Of a stretch of 64,000 nt of DNA, positions 15,989 to 26,377 are shown piece by piece. The translations under genes and the position numbers were made by a program. Below the pieces are notes generated by a model that worked only from the letters and a program-made list of their open reading frames with translations, did not search any database and was not told the DNA's origin. The stretch spans positions 558,001 through 622,000 of the forward strand of contig DFNX01000016.1 of assembly GCA_002376235.1 (NCBI GenBank). The letters are read 5' to 3'. Each line of letters starts with the position of its first letter. The first letter of the stretch is position 1. The stretch comes from Neorhizobium sp. UBA3556 (GTDB lineage Bacteria; Pseudomonadota; Alphaproteobacteria; Rhizobiales; Rhizobiaceae).

Positions 15989-17434
15989 TTAGGCGTTCAG
16001 AACGCGACCATAGGCATCAAGCACGCTTTCCTTCATCGATTCCGAAATGGTCGGATGCGGGAAGATGGTGTGCATCAGGTCTTCTTCGGTCGTCTCGAGG
16101 TTCATCGCAACGACAAAGCCCTGGATCAGTTCGGTGACTTCCGCACCGACCATGTGGGCGCCGAGCAGCTCGCCGGTCTTCTTGTCGAAGATCGTCTTGA
16201 CCATGCCCTGGTCTTCGCCGAGCGCCACGGCCTTGCCGTTTGCGGCAAAGGAGAAGCGACCGACACGGATGTCGCGGCCCTGTTCCTTGGCCTTGGCTTC
16301 GGTGAGACCAACCGAGGCGACCTGCGGGTTGCAGTAGGTGCAGCCTGGAATCTTGCTCTTGTCGGTCGCATGGACGTTCGGCAGACCTGCGATCTTTTCG
16401 ACGCAGACAACGGCTTCATGCTCGGCCTTGTGGGCGAGCAGCGGGCCACCGGCGACATCGCCGATCGCGTAGATGCCGGGAACGTTGGTCTTGCCGTAGC
16501 CGTCGATAACGATGAAGCCACGCTCGGTCTTCACGCCGGCAGCTTCGAGGCCGATGTTTTCGATATTGGCCTGTACGCCGACAGCCGAGATCATCCGGTC
16601 CGCGGTGATCTTTTCAGACGAACCGTCCTTCTTCTCAATGGTAGCTGTGACCGAGTTGGAACCCTTCTCGATCTTGGCGACCTTGGCCTCGAGAAGAATC
16701 TTGATGCCCTGCTTTTCGAACTGCTTCTTGGCGAAGGCGGAGATTTCCGCATCTTCGACCGGCATGACCTGGCTCATGATTTCGACGACGGTGACGTCGA
16801 CGCCCATCGTGCGGTAGAAGGAAGCGAATTCGATGCCGATCGCACCCGAGCCCATGACGAGCAACGACTTCGGCAGCTCTTCCGGCTTCATCGCTTCGAA
16901 ATAGGTCCAGATCAGCTTGCCATCCGGCTCGATGCCGGGAAGCGCGCGCGGACGGGCGCCGGTGGCCACGATGATGTGCTTGGCGGTATAGGTGCCCTCA
17001 CCCAGCGTGTTCTTCGGAACCGGACCCTGCGGCTGGACGACCGGCTTGGTCGACTTGCCGACGACGATTTCACCCGGCTTGGTAATCTTGGCTTCGCCCC
17101 AGATGATGTCGACCTTGTTCTTCTTGAACAGGAAGCCGACGCCGTTGTTCATGCGGGCAGCAATGCCGCGCGAACGGGCAACGATCGCCTTGACGTCCGG
17201 CTTGATCGAGCCTTCGAGTGTCAGGCCGTAATCCTTGGCGTGGGTAGCTGTGTGCATGACATCGGCCGAGCGCAGCAGCGCCTTGGTCGGGATGCAGCCC
17301 CAGTTGGAGCAAATGCCGGCAAGATGTTCGCGTTCAACGACGGCGACCTTCATGCCGAGCTGCGAGGCCCTGATCGCAGCGATATAACCACCAGGGCCGG
17401 AGCCGATTACAATAACGTCATAAGCGTTGGACAT
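15989..17434 (-). CDS. lpdA: Dihydrolipoyl dehydrogenase (E3)
   Basis: FAD flavoprotein that reoxidises dihydrolipoamide and reduces NAD, the E3 of the PDH complex. The 481-residue protein has the FAD motif GSGPGGY (11-17), the redox disulfide in ICSNWGCIPTKAL (Cys42/Cys47), an NAD-binding GSGAIGIEFA motif and the C-terminal His-Glu pair in HPHPTISES. I chose ATG 17434 because GGAAG precedes it by 5 nt; an in-frame TTG four codons earlier is less likely. It closes the pdhABC-SGNH-DUF465-lpd run. Confidence 0.97.
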   Translation of the reverse strand: MSNAYDVIVIGSGPGGYIAAIRASQLGMKVAVVEREHLAGICSNWGCIPTKALLRSADVMHTATHAKDYGLTLEGSIKPDVKAIVARSRGIAARMNNGVGFLFKKNKVDIIWGEAKITKPGEIVVGKSTKPVVQPQGPVPKNTLGEGTYTAKHIIVATGARPRALPGIEPDGKLIWTYFEAMKPEELPKSLLVMGSGAIGIEFASFYRTMGVDVTVVEIMSQVMPVEDAEISAFAKKQFEKQGIKILLEAKVAKIEKGSNSVTATIEKKDGSSEKITADRMISAVGVQANIENIGLEAAGVKTERGFIVIDGYGKTNVPGIYAIGDVAGGPLLAHKAEHEAVVCVEKIAGLPNVHATDKSKIPGCTYCNPQVASVGLTEAKAKEQGRDIRVGRFSFAANGKAVALGEDQGMVKTIFDKKTGELLGAHMVGAEVTELIQGFVVAMNLETTEEDLMHTIFPHPTISESMKESVLDAYGRVLNA

Positions 17435-17512
17435 GAGCGCTTCCAATCCTCGTTTCTACAGGACCCCGGCTCTAACGCCTTGAGGTCTTCACGGGATGGA
17501 AGCGCCTGGCGG

Positions 17513-17785
17513 TCAGACTGCCAGCTTGATCGCTTCGGCTTCCGGTTCAGGCTGAACCAGCATCCCGTAGATTTCTTCCTTGAGCTGCCTGCGCTGCTTG
17601 CACATGTCGATCAGCATTGCATCGCCTGCGGGCTCGTTACGTCTCTCGGCCAGGTGAACTCTCCGGCTCAGATCTTCATAACTCCGGCACAGTCGGGCAA
17701 AATGCCCATCCGTCTCCTGGAGATGACGCACCAGCGCCCTGAAATCCGGAAAATCTGCGGCCAGTTCATGCAGCATACCAGACAT
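17513..17785 (-). CDS. DUF465 (YdcH-like) small coiled protein
   Basis: A 90-residue, cytosolic, mostly helical protein. The pattern FxxLxxxHxxLxxxI...RxxxxxxxxxxxxxxLKKxRLxLKDEIY, seen here as LKEEIYGML near residues 68-77, fits the DUF465/YdcH family. Its function is unknown. The ribosome-binding site is AAAGGGA. It lies between the SGNH hydrolase gene and lpd. Confidence 0.8.
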   Translation of the reverse strand: MSGMLHELAADFPDFRALVRHLQETDGHFARLCRSYEDLSRRVHLAERRNEPAGDAMLIDMCKQRRQLKEEIYGMLVQPEPEAEAIKLAV

Positions 17786-17856
17786 GGAACAAATCCCTTT
17801 ATTAGTGAGGAAGTGTCCACGCTAGGTCCGCCTAAAATTACCTCCGTTGATCCAGA

Positions 17857-18495
17857 TCAAAGGCCAAGCATCATTCGAACGATCGGCTCCAGACCGCGAC
17901 CAATTGCCCGAGTACCCTCAGTTGTCAGGTGTACGCCATCAACCGGACTGGTACGGGCAACCGACCCCGCATCGAAGAAACCGCAGCCGATATCATCAGC
18001 AAGATCGCGGTAGAGCGACGCAAGCATGGCCGATTCCTCGACACCGTCGCGGAAGATTGCCGAAAACACCGGATCAGCCGTTTCGCACAGTGGCGGCGGT
18101 GAAACGATCAGAATTTCCGGCGCATCATAGTCGAACGAATACTCGTGGTGGCGGATCAGCCCCACGAGCCTCTGCAAGCCGGCACGGGCCGCATAGGCGG
18201 TCCCGGCAATCGCCGGCTTCATATCGTTGGTACCGAGCATGATGACGACGAGATCAAGCGGCATATGGGTGTGAAGCACCGTTGGAAGGTTCTTCACACC
18301 GTTGCGATCACAATCAGCCAGGTGATCGTCATAACCGGTGGTACGGCCGTTCAATCCTTCGGCAATCACGGTCACGCCAGGCCCGAGGGCCGCCCCGAGG
18401 ACGCTTGGCCAGCGATCCTCGAAAGCATGCCGTCCCGGCCCTTCGGGGTCATACCCCCAGGTGAGACTGTCGCCGAAGCAAAGAACGGTCCTCAT
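17857..18495 (-). CDS. SGNH-family esterase/acyltransferase
   Basis: A 212-residue GDSL/SGNH hydrolase. All four blocks are visible: GDSLTWG (Ser10), the Gly in GLNGRTT, the Asn in GTNDMKP, and DGVHLTTEG carrying the catalytic Asp-His. It resembles the arylesterases related to the mycobacterial acyltransferase MsAcT. It lacks a signal peptide, so it acts in the cytosol; the physiological ester is unknown. It sits 18 bp downstream of pdhC, and such a gene beside pdhC is, from memory, frequent in rhizobia. Confidence 0.92.
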   Translation of the reverse strand: MRTVLCFGDSLTWGYDPEGPGRHAFEDRWPSVLGAALGPGVTVIAEGLNGRTTGYDDHLADCDRNGVKNLPTVLHTHMPLDLVVIMLGTNDMKPAIAGTAYAARAGLQRLVGLIRHHEYSFDYDAPEILIVSPPPLCETADPVFSAIFRDGVEESAMLASLYRDLADDIGCGFFDAGSVARTSPVDGVHLTTEGTRAIGRGLEPIVRMMLGL

Positions 18496-18513
18496 CCCGC
18501 CGTCCTTCAGCCG

Positions 18514-19848
18514 CTACACCAGCATCGACATCGGGTTCTCGATGTAGCGCTTGAAGGCGGATGCGAGTTCTGCACCGAGCGCGCCATCGATGACACGGTG
18601 GTCGAAGGCGAAGGTCGCCGACATTACCGTACCCACTTCGATCTTGCCGTTACGGACGACCGGCTTCTCGACGCCAGCACCGATCGACACGATCGAGGCT
18701 TGCGGCAGGTTGACGATCGAGGTGAACGACGAGACGCCGAACATGCCGAGGTTGGACACGGAAGTCGTGCCGCCTTGGTATTCTTCCGGCTTCAGCTTCT
18801 TGTCGCGGGCACGCTTGGCCATGTCCTTCACCTCGTTGGAGATGACCGACAGAGCCTTTGTTTCCGCCTTGCGAACGATCGGCGTGATCAGTCCGTCCGG
18901 GATCGAAACGGCAACACCGACGTCCGAATGCTTGTGAAGTACGCGTGCAGTCGAGGTCCAGGAGGCGTTTGCCATCGGAACGTCGCGCAGCGCCAGAGCC
19001 ATCGCCTTGATGATGAAGTCGTTGACGGAGAGCTTGAAGGCCGGAACCTCGCCCTTCTCTGTCTTCTTCACCGGAGCCGACTTGTTGATCTCTGCACGCA
19101 GAGCCATCAGCGCGTCGAGTTCGCAATCCATCGAAACCGTGTAGGACGGAACCGTCTGGGTGGACTCGGTCAGGCGTGCAGCGATCGTCTTGCGCATACC
19201 GTCATGCGGCAGAAGCTCGTAGGATCCTTCCGCAAACAGCTTGAGCGTGCTTTCGTCCGAAGGACCCTTTGCAGCAGCCGGAGCGGCGGCAGCTTGGGAA
19301 GCTGAAGACGAAGCAGCCTTGGCTCCGCCGGCAGCGGCCTTTTCGACGTCCGCCTTAACGACACGGCCATGCGGACCGGTACCGGTGACGGCGGAAAGGT
19401 CGAGACCTGCTTCCTTGGCGAGACGACGGGCGAGCGGCGAGGAAAACACGCGCTTGCCATCGGCAACCGGAGCAGGCGTCGACGGTGCCGGAGCAGCGTC
19501 AGCGACCGGAGCGGCGGCCTTGGGAGCTTCAGCGGTCTTTGCAGATGGAGTAGCCTCAGCCTTCGGTGCGGAACCCGCACCGGCAGCAGCAGCAGCAACG
19601 TCTTCGCCTTCTTCGGCGATGATGGCGATCAGGGCGTTGACCTTGACCGCTTCCGTACCGGCGGGAACTACGATCTTGGCGATCGTGCCCTCGTCGACGG
19701 CTTCGACTTCCATCGTCGCCTTGTCGGTTTCGATCTCGGCGATCACGTCGCCGGACTTGACCTTGTCGCCTTCCTTGACCAGCCACTTTGCGAGGTTGCC
19801 CTCTTCCATGGTCGGAGAAAGGGCAGGCATGGTGATGTTGATAGGCAT
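18514..19848 (-). CDS. pdhC: Pyruvate dehydrogenase E2, dihydrolipoyl acetyltransferase
   Basis: E2 core of the PDH complex; transfers acetyl from lipoyl-lysine to CoA. The 444-residue protein has one lipoyl domain (1-80, lipoylated Lys43 in IETDKATME), an Ala/Pro-rich linker, a peripheral-subunit-binding domain (about 133-168, SPLARRLAKEAG), a second linker and the catalytic domain with FDHRVIDGA. It follows pdhB after 15 bp. One lipoyl domain here plus one on PdhB means at least two per protomer pair. Confidence 0.97.
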   Translation of the reverse strand: MPINITMPALSPTMEEGNLAKWLVKEGDKVKSGDVIAEIETDKATMEVEAVDEGTIAKIVVPAGTEAVKVNALIAIIAEEGEDVAAAAAGAGSAPKAEATPSAKTAEAPKAAAPVADAAPAPSTPAPVADGKRVFSSPLARRLAKEAGLDLSAVTGTGPHGRVVKADVEKAAAGGAKAASSSASQAAAAPAAAKGPSDESTLKLFAEGSYELLPHDGMRKTIAARLTESTQTVPSYTVSMDCELDALMALRAEINKSAPVKKTEKGEVPAFKLSVNDFIIKAMALALRDVPMANASWTSTARVLHKHSDVGVAVSIPDGLITPIVRKAETKALSVISNEVKDMAKRARDKKLKPEEYQGGTTSVSNLGMFGVSSFTSIVNLPQASIVSIGAGVEKPVVRNGKIEVGTVMSATFAFDHRVIDGALGAELASAFKRYIENPMSMLV

Positions 19849-19863
19849 CCTATCACCCTTCCC

Positions 19864-21270
<1,407 letters not shown>

Positions 21271-21290
21271 AGGTTCTTTCCTCCCCGCGC

Positions 21291-22349
21291 TTAGAGCAGG
21301 ATATCGGTGTAGAGCTCGGATGCATCCGGCTCCGGATCGTTCTGAGCAAAGTCGGCGCTATCCGTAACGATGTCGCGGATATCCTTGTCGATCGCCTTCA
21401 GCTCGTCTTCGCTTGCCCAGCCCTTTTCGAGCAGACGGTTGCGAACCTGTTCGATCGGATCCTGCTCCGAGCGCATCTTCTGCACTTCTTCCTTGGAGCG
21501 ATACTTTGCCGGGTCGGACATGGAGTGACCACGGTAACGATAGGTCAGCATTTCGAGAATGATCGGACCCTTGCCGGCGCGGCAATGAGCGAGCGCCTCA
21601 TCGGCTGCAGCCTTGACGGCGCGAACATCCATGCCGTCCACCTGGACGCCCGGGATACCGAAGCCGACGCCACGCATCGAATAGTTCGACTGCGCGGTTG
21701 CGCGGGCGGTTGAGGTGCCCATGGCGTAACGGTTGTTCTCGACGATATAGATGATCGGCAGTTTCCACAGAGCCGCCATATTGAAGCTCTCGTAGACCTG
21801 ACCTTGGTTGGCAGCGCCGTCACCGAAATAAGCAACCGAAACGCTGTCATTGTTGCGATAGGCATTGGCGAAGGCGAGACCGGTGCCGAGCGACACCTGC
21901 GCACCGACGATACCGTGACCGCCGTAGAAATGCTTCTCCTTGGAGAACATGTGCATCGAGCCGCCCTTGCCCTTCGACAAGCCGCCACGACGACCGGTAA
22001 GTTCGGCCATGACGCCACGCGGGCTCATGCCGCAAGCAAGCATGTGACCGTGATCGCGATAGGCGGTGATGACCTGATCACCTTCCTGCTGCGCCATCTG
22101 CATGCCGACGACGACAGCTTCCTGGCCGATATAAAGGTGGCAGAAACCGCCGATGAAGCCCATGCCATAGAGCTGGCCGGCCTTTTCTTCGAAACGACGG
22201 ATCAGCAGCATCTCGCGATACGCGTGCAGATCGTCTTCCTTGCCGAATTCCGGCGTGTTCTTGCCGGTGAATTCTTTCGAGGCTGTTTTGCTGGCAGATT
22301 TTGCCGCTGGCTTGCGGCCGGATGCAGACGCGGATTTGGTTTGCGCCAT
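21291..22349 (-). CDS. pdhA: Pyruvate dehydrogenase E1-alpha
   Basis: Decarboxylates pyruvate with ThDP. The 352-residue protein begins with a basic Ser/Ala/Lys-rich tail (about 1-28), then the conserved core: LLIRRFEEKAGQLYGMG, GFCHLYIGQEA and the ThDP motif GDGAANQGQVYE, ending in the phosphorylation-loop-like YRGHSMSDPAKYR. I chose ATG 22349, which has GGGAGGG 4 nt upstream; a longer frame upstream has no support. It is the first gene of pdhABC. Confidence 0.97.
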   Translation of the reverse strand: MAQTKSASASGRKPAAKSASKTASKEFTGKNTPEFGKEDDLHAYREMLLIRRFEEKAGQLYGMGFIGGFCHLYIGQEAVVVGMQMAQQEGDQVITAYRDHGHMLACGMSPRGVMAELTGRRGGLSKGKGGSMHMFSKEKHFYGGHGIVGAQVSLGTGLAFANAYRNNDSVSVAYFGDGAANQGQVYESFNMAALWKLPIIYIVENNRYAMGTSTARATAQSNYSMRGVGFGIPGVQVDGMDVRAVKAAADEALAHCRAGKGPIILEMLTYRYRGHSMSDPAKYRSKEEVQKMRSEQDPIEQVRNRLLEKGWASEDELKAIDKDIRDIVTDSADFAQNDPEPDASELYTDILL

Positions 22350-22541
22350 CGATCCCTCCCTATGTGCTGCATTGAAGGAGCGGCATCGAGACGAGCTTAC
22401 GCACGCCGCAACCCACTCCGGTTTCTGCAACTAACATAGGGAAGAAAACGCGCCCCAGCAATGACATATTTGCATGGCTCTCATTCCGCATAAGCCACTG
22501 AAATAAATCACGAAAAACAAGTTAACCGAAATTCGGTTAAC

Positions 22542-22859
22542 TCAGAAATAATTGTTAAATATGACTATTTCATCCGAGCGAGAGACATTTAATTGATAAC
22601 GCGCAATTTCATCGAGCATGTCTTTGTCGAGTGAGCCGTCACTCATTAGATGGACCTGACGCTCCAAAGCTTCGCGCTTGGCAGTCAGCGCCGCAAGCTC
22701 GCCACTGCGCGCAACGCGCTGCTTCTCGAACTCCTCGGTCGCGATCAGGCCGAGGTCACCGTGGATCGAATGATAGCCGAAATAGGAAAGAAAAGCGACG
22801 GTGATTGCAGGCAGGATGAAACGGCCAAACTTTCGCTGTTTGTGATGTCTTGTCCACAT
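22542..22859 (-). CDS. FtsB/DivIC septum-formation initiator family protein
   Basis: A small bitopic protein (about 105 residues): a short basic N-terminus, one membrane segment (about 12-32), then a periplasmic coiled coil (about 45-75, heptad-rich, KREALERQVHLM) and a short C-terminal tail. This matches the divisome component FtsB/DivIC that bridges FtsQ and FtsL. It lies between eno and pdhA, as in many proteobacteria, where ftsB follows eno. A GTG five codons upstream of ATG 22859 is an alternative start. Confidence 0.88.
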   Translation of the reverse strand: MWTRHHKQRKFGRFILPAITVAFLSYFGYHSIHGDLGLIATEEFEKQRVARSGELAALTAKREALERQVHLMSDGSLDKDMLDEIARYQLNVSRSDEIVIFNNYF

Positions 22860-22981
22860 GCCTGTTCTTAACACCTTGAGCTTACGCGGCGGGAGCGATT
22901 CATCGCCCCGGGAATAGGATCAGAAAATCGCAGAACTTGCTTAAGCATTCGTTTCGCTCGCGGCCGTGCAGCGCAAATATG

Positions 22982-23012
22982 AAAAAAGCCCGCGTCGAGG
23001 ACGCAGGCTTTT
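22982..23012 (-). terminator. Terminator of eno
   Basis: A 13-bp stem (AAAAGCC-U-GCGTC with GACGC-G-GGCTTTT) and a 3-nt loop, followed on the minus strand by six T. The one non-Watson-Crick pair is G-U on the minus-strand RNA but C-A on the plus strand, which fixes the orientation: it ends the eno transcript. Confidence 0.85.
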
Positions 23013-23060
23013 CAAATATCATTCTAACTTCAGAAGACCGGCCTTTCGGCCGACCATTCC

Positions 23061-24335
23061 TTAGCCCTTCAGGATCGAGCGGCCTGCGTAAACGGCCTGC
23101 GGGCCGAGCATTTCTTCGATACGGATGAGCTGGTTGTACTTGGCCAGACGGTCCGAACGCGACAGCGAGCCGGTCTTGATCTGACCGCAATTGGTGGCGA
23201 CGGCGAGATCGGCAATCGTCGAATCTTCCGTTTCGCCCGAGCGGTGCGACATGACGGCGGTATAGGCAGCCTTGTGCGCGGTCTCGACGGCATCGAGCGT
23301 TTCCGTCAGCGAGCCGATCTGGTTGACCTTGACGAGGATCGAGTTTGCAGTCCCCATCTTGATACCGTCGCGCAGGCGAGCCGAGTTGGTGACAAACAGA
23401 TCGTCGCCAACCAGCTGAACCTTTTTGCCGATCTTGTCGGTCAGGTACTTCCAACCGTCCCAGTCGTCCTCAGCCATACCGTCTTCGATCGAGATGATCG
23501 GGTACTTTCCGGCGAGCTCAGCGAGATAATCAGCCATGGCTTCCGGCTCGAGCGTGCGACCCTCGCCTTCCATGACGTACTTGCCGTCCTTAAAGAATTC
23601 GGTCGAGGCGCAATCAAGGCCGAGGAATACGTCTTCGCCCGGCTTATAACCGGCTTTTTCGATCGACTTGACGATGAAGTCGAGGGCTTCCGGGGCACTC
23701 TTCAGGCCCGGCGCAAAGCCGCCTTCGTCACCGACATTGGTATTGTGACCCTGGGACCCCAATTCCTTCTTCAGGACGTGGAAGATTTCCGCGCCGATGC
23801 GGACCGAATCCTTCAGAGTCTCGGCGCCGACCGGCATGATCATGAATTCCTGGAAATCGATCGGGTTGTCGGCATGCGCGCCGCCGTTGATGATGTTCAT
23901 CATCGGAACCGGCAGGATATGAGCGCCGGCACCGCCGACGTAACGGTAAAGCGGCAGGCCAGCCGATTCGGCCGCAGCCTTGGCAACGGCCAGCGAAACG
24001 CCGAGGATGGCGTTTGCACCGAGACGCGACTTGTTCGGCGTACCGTCGAGCGCGATCATCGTCTTGTCGATATGGATCTGGCTTTCAGCATCGAAACCGC
24101 CGATGGCGTCGAAGATTTCCGTGTTGACCGCTTCAACGGCCTTCTCGACACCCTTGCCGCCGAAGCGCTTGCCGCCATCGCGCAGCTCGACAGCTTCGTG
24201 CGCACCCGTCGATGCGCCCGACGGAACAGCGGCACGGCCCATCGAGCCGTCTTCCAGGTAAACGTCGACTTCGACGGTCGGGTTGCCACGGCTATCGAGG
24301 ATTTCGCGAGCGATAATATCGGTAATAGCAGTCAA
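23061..24335 (-). CDS. eno: Enolase
   Basis: Converts 2-phosphoglycerate to phosphoenolpyruvate in glycolysis; also a common RNA-degradosome partner. The 424-residue protein shows the metal and substrate motifs SGASTGAHEA, GVSLAVAKA, IEDGMAEDDWDGW, VGDDLFVTN and SHRSGETEDSTIADLAV. The start is a TTG (24335), supported by GAGGAGA 6-8 nt upstream and by the family's N-terminus (TAITDIIAREILDSRG); no in-frame ATG fits. The use of TTG in a highly expressed gene is unusual. Confidence 0.98.
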   Translation of the reverse strand: MTAITDIIAREILDSRGNPTVEVDVYLEDGSMGRAAVPSGASTGAHEAVELRDGGKRFGGKGVEKAVEAVNTEIFDAIGGFDAESQIHIDKTMIALDGTPNKSRLGANAILGVSLAVAKAAAESAGLPLYRYVGGAGAHILPVPMMNIINGGAHADNPIDFQEFMIMPVGAETLKDSVRIGAEIFHVLKKELGSQGHNTNVGDEGGFAPGLKSAPEALDFIVKSIEKAGYKPGEDVFLGLDCASTEFFKDGKYVMEGEGRTLEPEAMADYLAELAGKYPIISIEDGMAEDDWDGWKYLTDKIGKKVQLVGDDLFVTNSARLRDGIKMGTANSILVKVNQIGSLTETLDAVETAHKAAYTAVMSHRSGETEDSTIADLAVATNCGQIKTGSLSRSDRLAKYNQLIRIEEMLGPQAVYAGRSILKG

Positions 24336-24454
24336 GGGTCTCTCCTCAGAGTTAAGTCCATGCGGTCATTGAAAATGTATCACGTTCAATGACACGCCAA
24401 TTACAGTGCGTGCGCTTTCTGCGCTTTGACAACGCTCAAGCGTTTTTTCGAAGT

Positions 24455-25303
24455 TCAGGCCGCCTTGGCCACCGCATCGAAAGCCATCAGCTTCTCCAGA
24501 AGCCGTGGCATGTCTTTCAGATGCACCATGTTCGGACCGTCCGACGGAGCATTGTCGGGATCCTCATGGGTTTCGACGAACAGACCGGCAATGCCGACCG
24601 CCACTGCCGCACGCGCCAGCGTTTCAACGAATTCGCGCTGGCCGCCGGTGGAACCACCCTGCCCGCCCGGCTGCTGCACCGAATGCGTCGCATCGAACAC
24701 GACAGGCGAACCAAGCGACGCCATGATCGGCAGCGAGCGCATGTCGGAAACAAGCGTATTATAACCGAAGGATGCGCCTCGTTCGCACAGCATCACGTTC
24801 GGATTGCCGCTTTCGATCAGCTTGGCCTGGACATTCTTCATGTCCCAAGGCGCCAGGAACTGGCCCTTCTTGACGTTGATCGCGCGGCCGGTCTTGGCGG
24901 CAGCAACCAGAAGGTCGGTCTGACGCGACAGGAAAGCCGGGATCTGCAGGACATCAACGGTCGGAGCGACAAGCGCGCACTGTTCTTCCGTGTGAATGTC
25001 GGTCAGAACCGGAAAGCCGAATTCCCTTTTAAGGTCGGCAAAGATTTCCATCGCTGTTTCGAGCCCGATTCCGCGCTTGCCGGAAAGCGACGTGCGGTTG
25101 GCCTTGTCATAAGAAGATTTGTAGACCAGTCCGATGCCGAGCTTGCCACACAGTTCAGCGAGCGTACCGGCGATCATAAAGGCATGATCGCGGCTTTCCA
25201 TCTGACAAGGCCCCGCTATCAGTGAAAGCCGATCCGTATTGCAGAACACGACCTTCTTGTCGCCTTCGCCGACCGACACTGCTGAATTTGGGGAAACTGC
25301 CAT
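24455..25303 (-). CDS. kdsA: 3-deoxy-8-phosphooctulonate (Kdo-8-P) synthase
   Basis: Condenses PEP, the product of the neighbouring eno, with arabinose 5-phosphate to give Kdo-8-P for LPS inner core. The 282-residue TIM barrel has the family motifs LIAGPCQMESRDHA, YKSSYDKANRTS, GFPVLTDIHTEEQC and FDATHSVQQPGG. It starts 3 bp after the VOC gene ends, so the two are one transcription unit. About 120 bp separate it from eno, with a small hairpin near 24437-24450. Confidence 0.97.
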   Translation of the reverse strand: MAVSPNSAVSVGEGDKKVVFCNTDRLSLIAGPCQMESRDHAFMIAGTLAELCGKLGIGLVYKSSYDKANRTSLSGKRGIGLETAMEIFADLKREFGFPVLTDIHTEEQCALVAPTVDVLQIPAFLSRQTDLLVAAAKTGRAINVKKGQFLAPWDMKNVQAKLIESGNPNVMLCERGASFGYNTLVSDMRSLPIMASLGSPVVFDATHSVQQPGGQGGSTGGQREFVETLARAAVAVGIAGLFVETHEDPDNAPSDGPNMVHLKDMPRLLEKLMAFDAVAKAA

Positions 25304-25306
25304 AAT

Positions 25307-26179
25307 CTATTCCTCGAAGCCGAACAAAACGCCCTGGCCGGGCGACGGCGACACGAGCACGCGGCCATCCCGGCGAATGAATGCGACGTCATTAGCAGCA
25401 AGGATGATCTCTGTCACGGCCAGATCAAGCGTACGGAATATCACGGCCTGGCCGACCACCCCCTCGCCGACAGAAGCAGCAGAGAGACCGAACTCATGTG
25501 TAATCTGCTCATTATTGAGAACGCGCACATGTCCGGCCTCGGCCTGATATGCAAGGCCGCCATCGACTTCCGTGGCAGACGTCCTCAGCACGGCTTCAAA
25601 GAACGGCGACAAAGCATTCGGATCACTGCTTGCCAGAACCACCTCCTTCAAGCCGCAGACCGCATTCGCATGCATGCGCAGACCATCCAGATCTTGCGGG
25701 AATGACACCAGTCGCTGACATGCGAAAGCAAAGAAATGAGGCGCACCATCCATCGCTGCAAAAGCGAGACGAAAACGCGCCTCCACCTCATCACCGCCCG
25801 GAGACTTGAAGGCTCTGCCAAACTCTAGCGGCTCACCACCAGAGAAACCGGCAGTCGCATAGTGCTCGTGATCGCCCGCCGCATCATCACTTGAAACCAC
25901 AACCGCAGAAAGCCCCTCACGCGCGCGGCGACCTCGATAGGCCAGATCGCGTTCGAGGAAGACATTGCCTCGCTTCGCCGCCAGACCAGCCTTCCGCCTG
26001 TCGGAAAGCGCAATAGGCTCCAGATAGGTCCCATCTTCGAGGAAGATGCAGGCATTCGCCGTGCCGAACGGATGTTTCCCATCCGGAGCGACGGTAAATC
26101 CCAATAATGACAACCGCTCGCGTGCCTTGGCGAGATCCCCGACAGGCAGAACGAGATGATCGATTTTCCTAGCAGTCAC
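25307..26179 (-). CDS. VOC/glyoxalase-like protein
   Basis: A 290-residue protein with two halves of VOC fold: the N-terminal half starts KIDHLVLPVGDLAKARERLSLLGFTV, with a metal-ligand-like His, and the second starts LKEVVLASSDP near residue 177. The pattern fits the glyoxalase-like Pfam group PF13468. The substrate is unknown. The start is GTG 26179, with GGGGGA about 7 nt upstream; an ATG 4 nt further up is out of frame. It lies directly upstream of kdsA. Confidence 0.82.
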   Translation of the reverse strand: MTARKIDHLVLPVGDLAKARERLSLLGFTVAPDGKHPFGTANACIFLEDGTYLEPIALSDRRKAGLAAKRGNVFLERDLAYRGRRAREGLSAVVVSSDDAAGDHEHYATAGFSGGEPLEFGRAFKSPGGDEVEARFRLAFAAMDGAPHFFAFACQRLVSFPQDLDGLRMHANAVCGLKEVVLASSDPNALSPFFEAVLRTSATEVDGGLAYQAEAGHVRVLNNEQITHEFGLSAASVGEGVVGQAVIFRTLDLAVTEIILAANDVAFIRRDGRVLVSPSPGQGVLFGFEE

Positions 26180-26314
26180 ACATGTCCCCCAGACTTCAGA
26201 TCCGCTTGACGTAGATTGAGCAGCACGCTGCTGAGCGCAAGTAGATTCCGACTGAGAATGTCACTCGGCATCTAAGAAACTGATTATAATGTCACGAAAA
26301 TTTAAGGGCTTGCG

Positions 26315-26355
26315 GAACACATATGGAACATATAGTGTTCGTTCTGCATTTGTTT
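26315..26355 (+). promoter_or_regulatory. Two LexA (SOS) boxes upstream of lexA
   Basis: The alphaproteobacterial SOS box is the direct repeat GTTC-N7-GTTC. A perfect copy on the opposite strand, GAAC-N7-GAAC, occupies 26315-26329, and a near-copy GTTC-N7-GTTT occupies 26341-26355, with a further GTTC at 26337-26340. They sit 23-63 bp before the lexA start and indicate autorepression. Confidence 0.88.
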
Positions 26356-26377
26356 CAAATCTGAGGGTGCGCCACAC

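Noticed and set aside
16055..18013. A 652-codon plus-strand open frame opposite lpd
   Set aside because: Antisense to lpd and running through the DUF465 and SGNH genes; no motif supports it.
24437..24450. Small hairpin (AACGC/GCGTT) followed by T on the plus strand between eno and kdsA
   Set aside because: Oriented for plus-strand transcription, whereas both flanking genes are on the minus strand; the 5-bp stem is too short to call a terminator.
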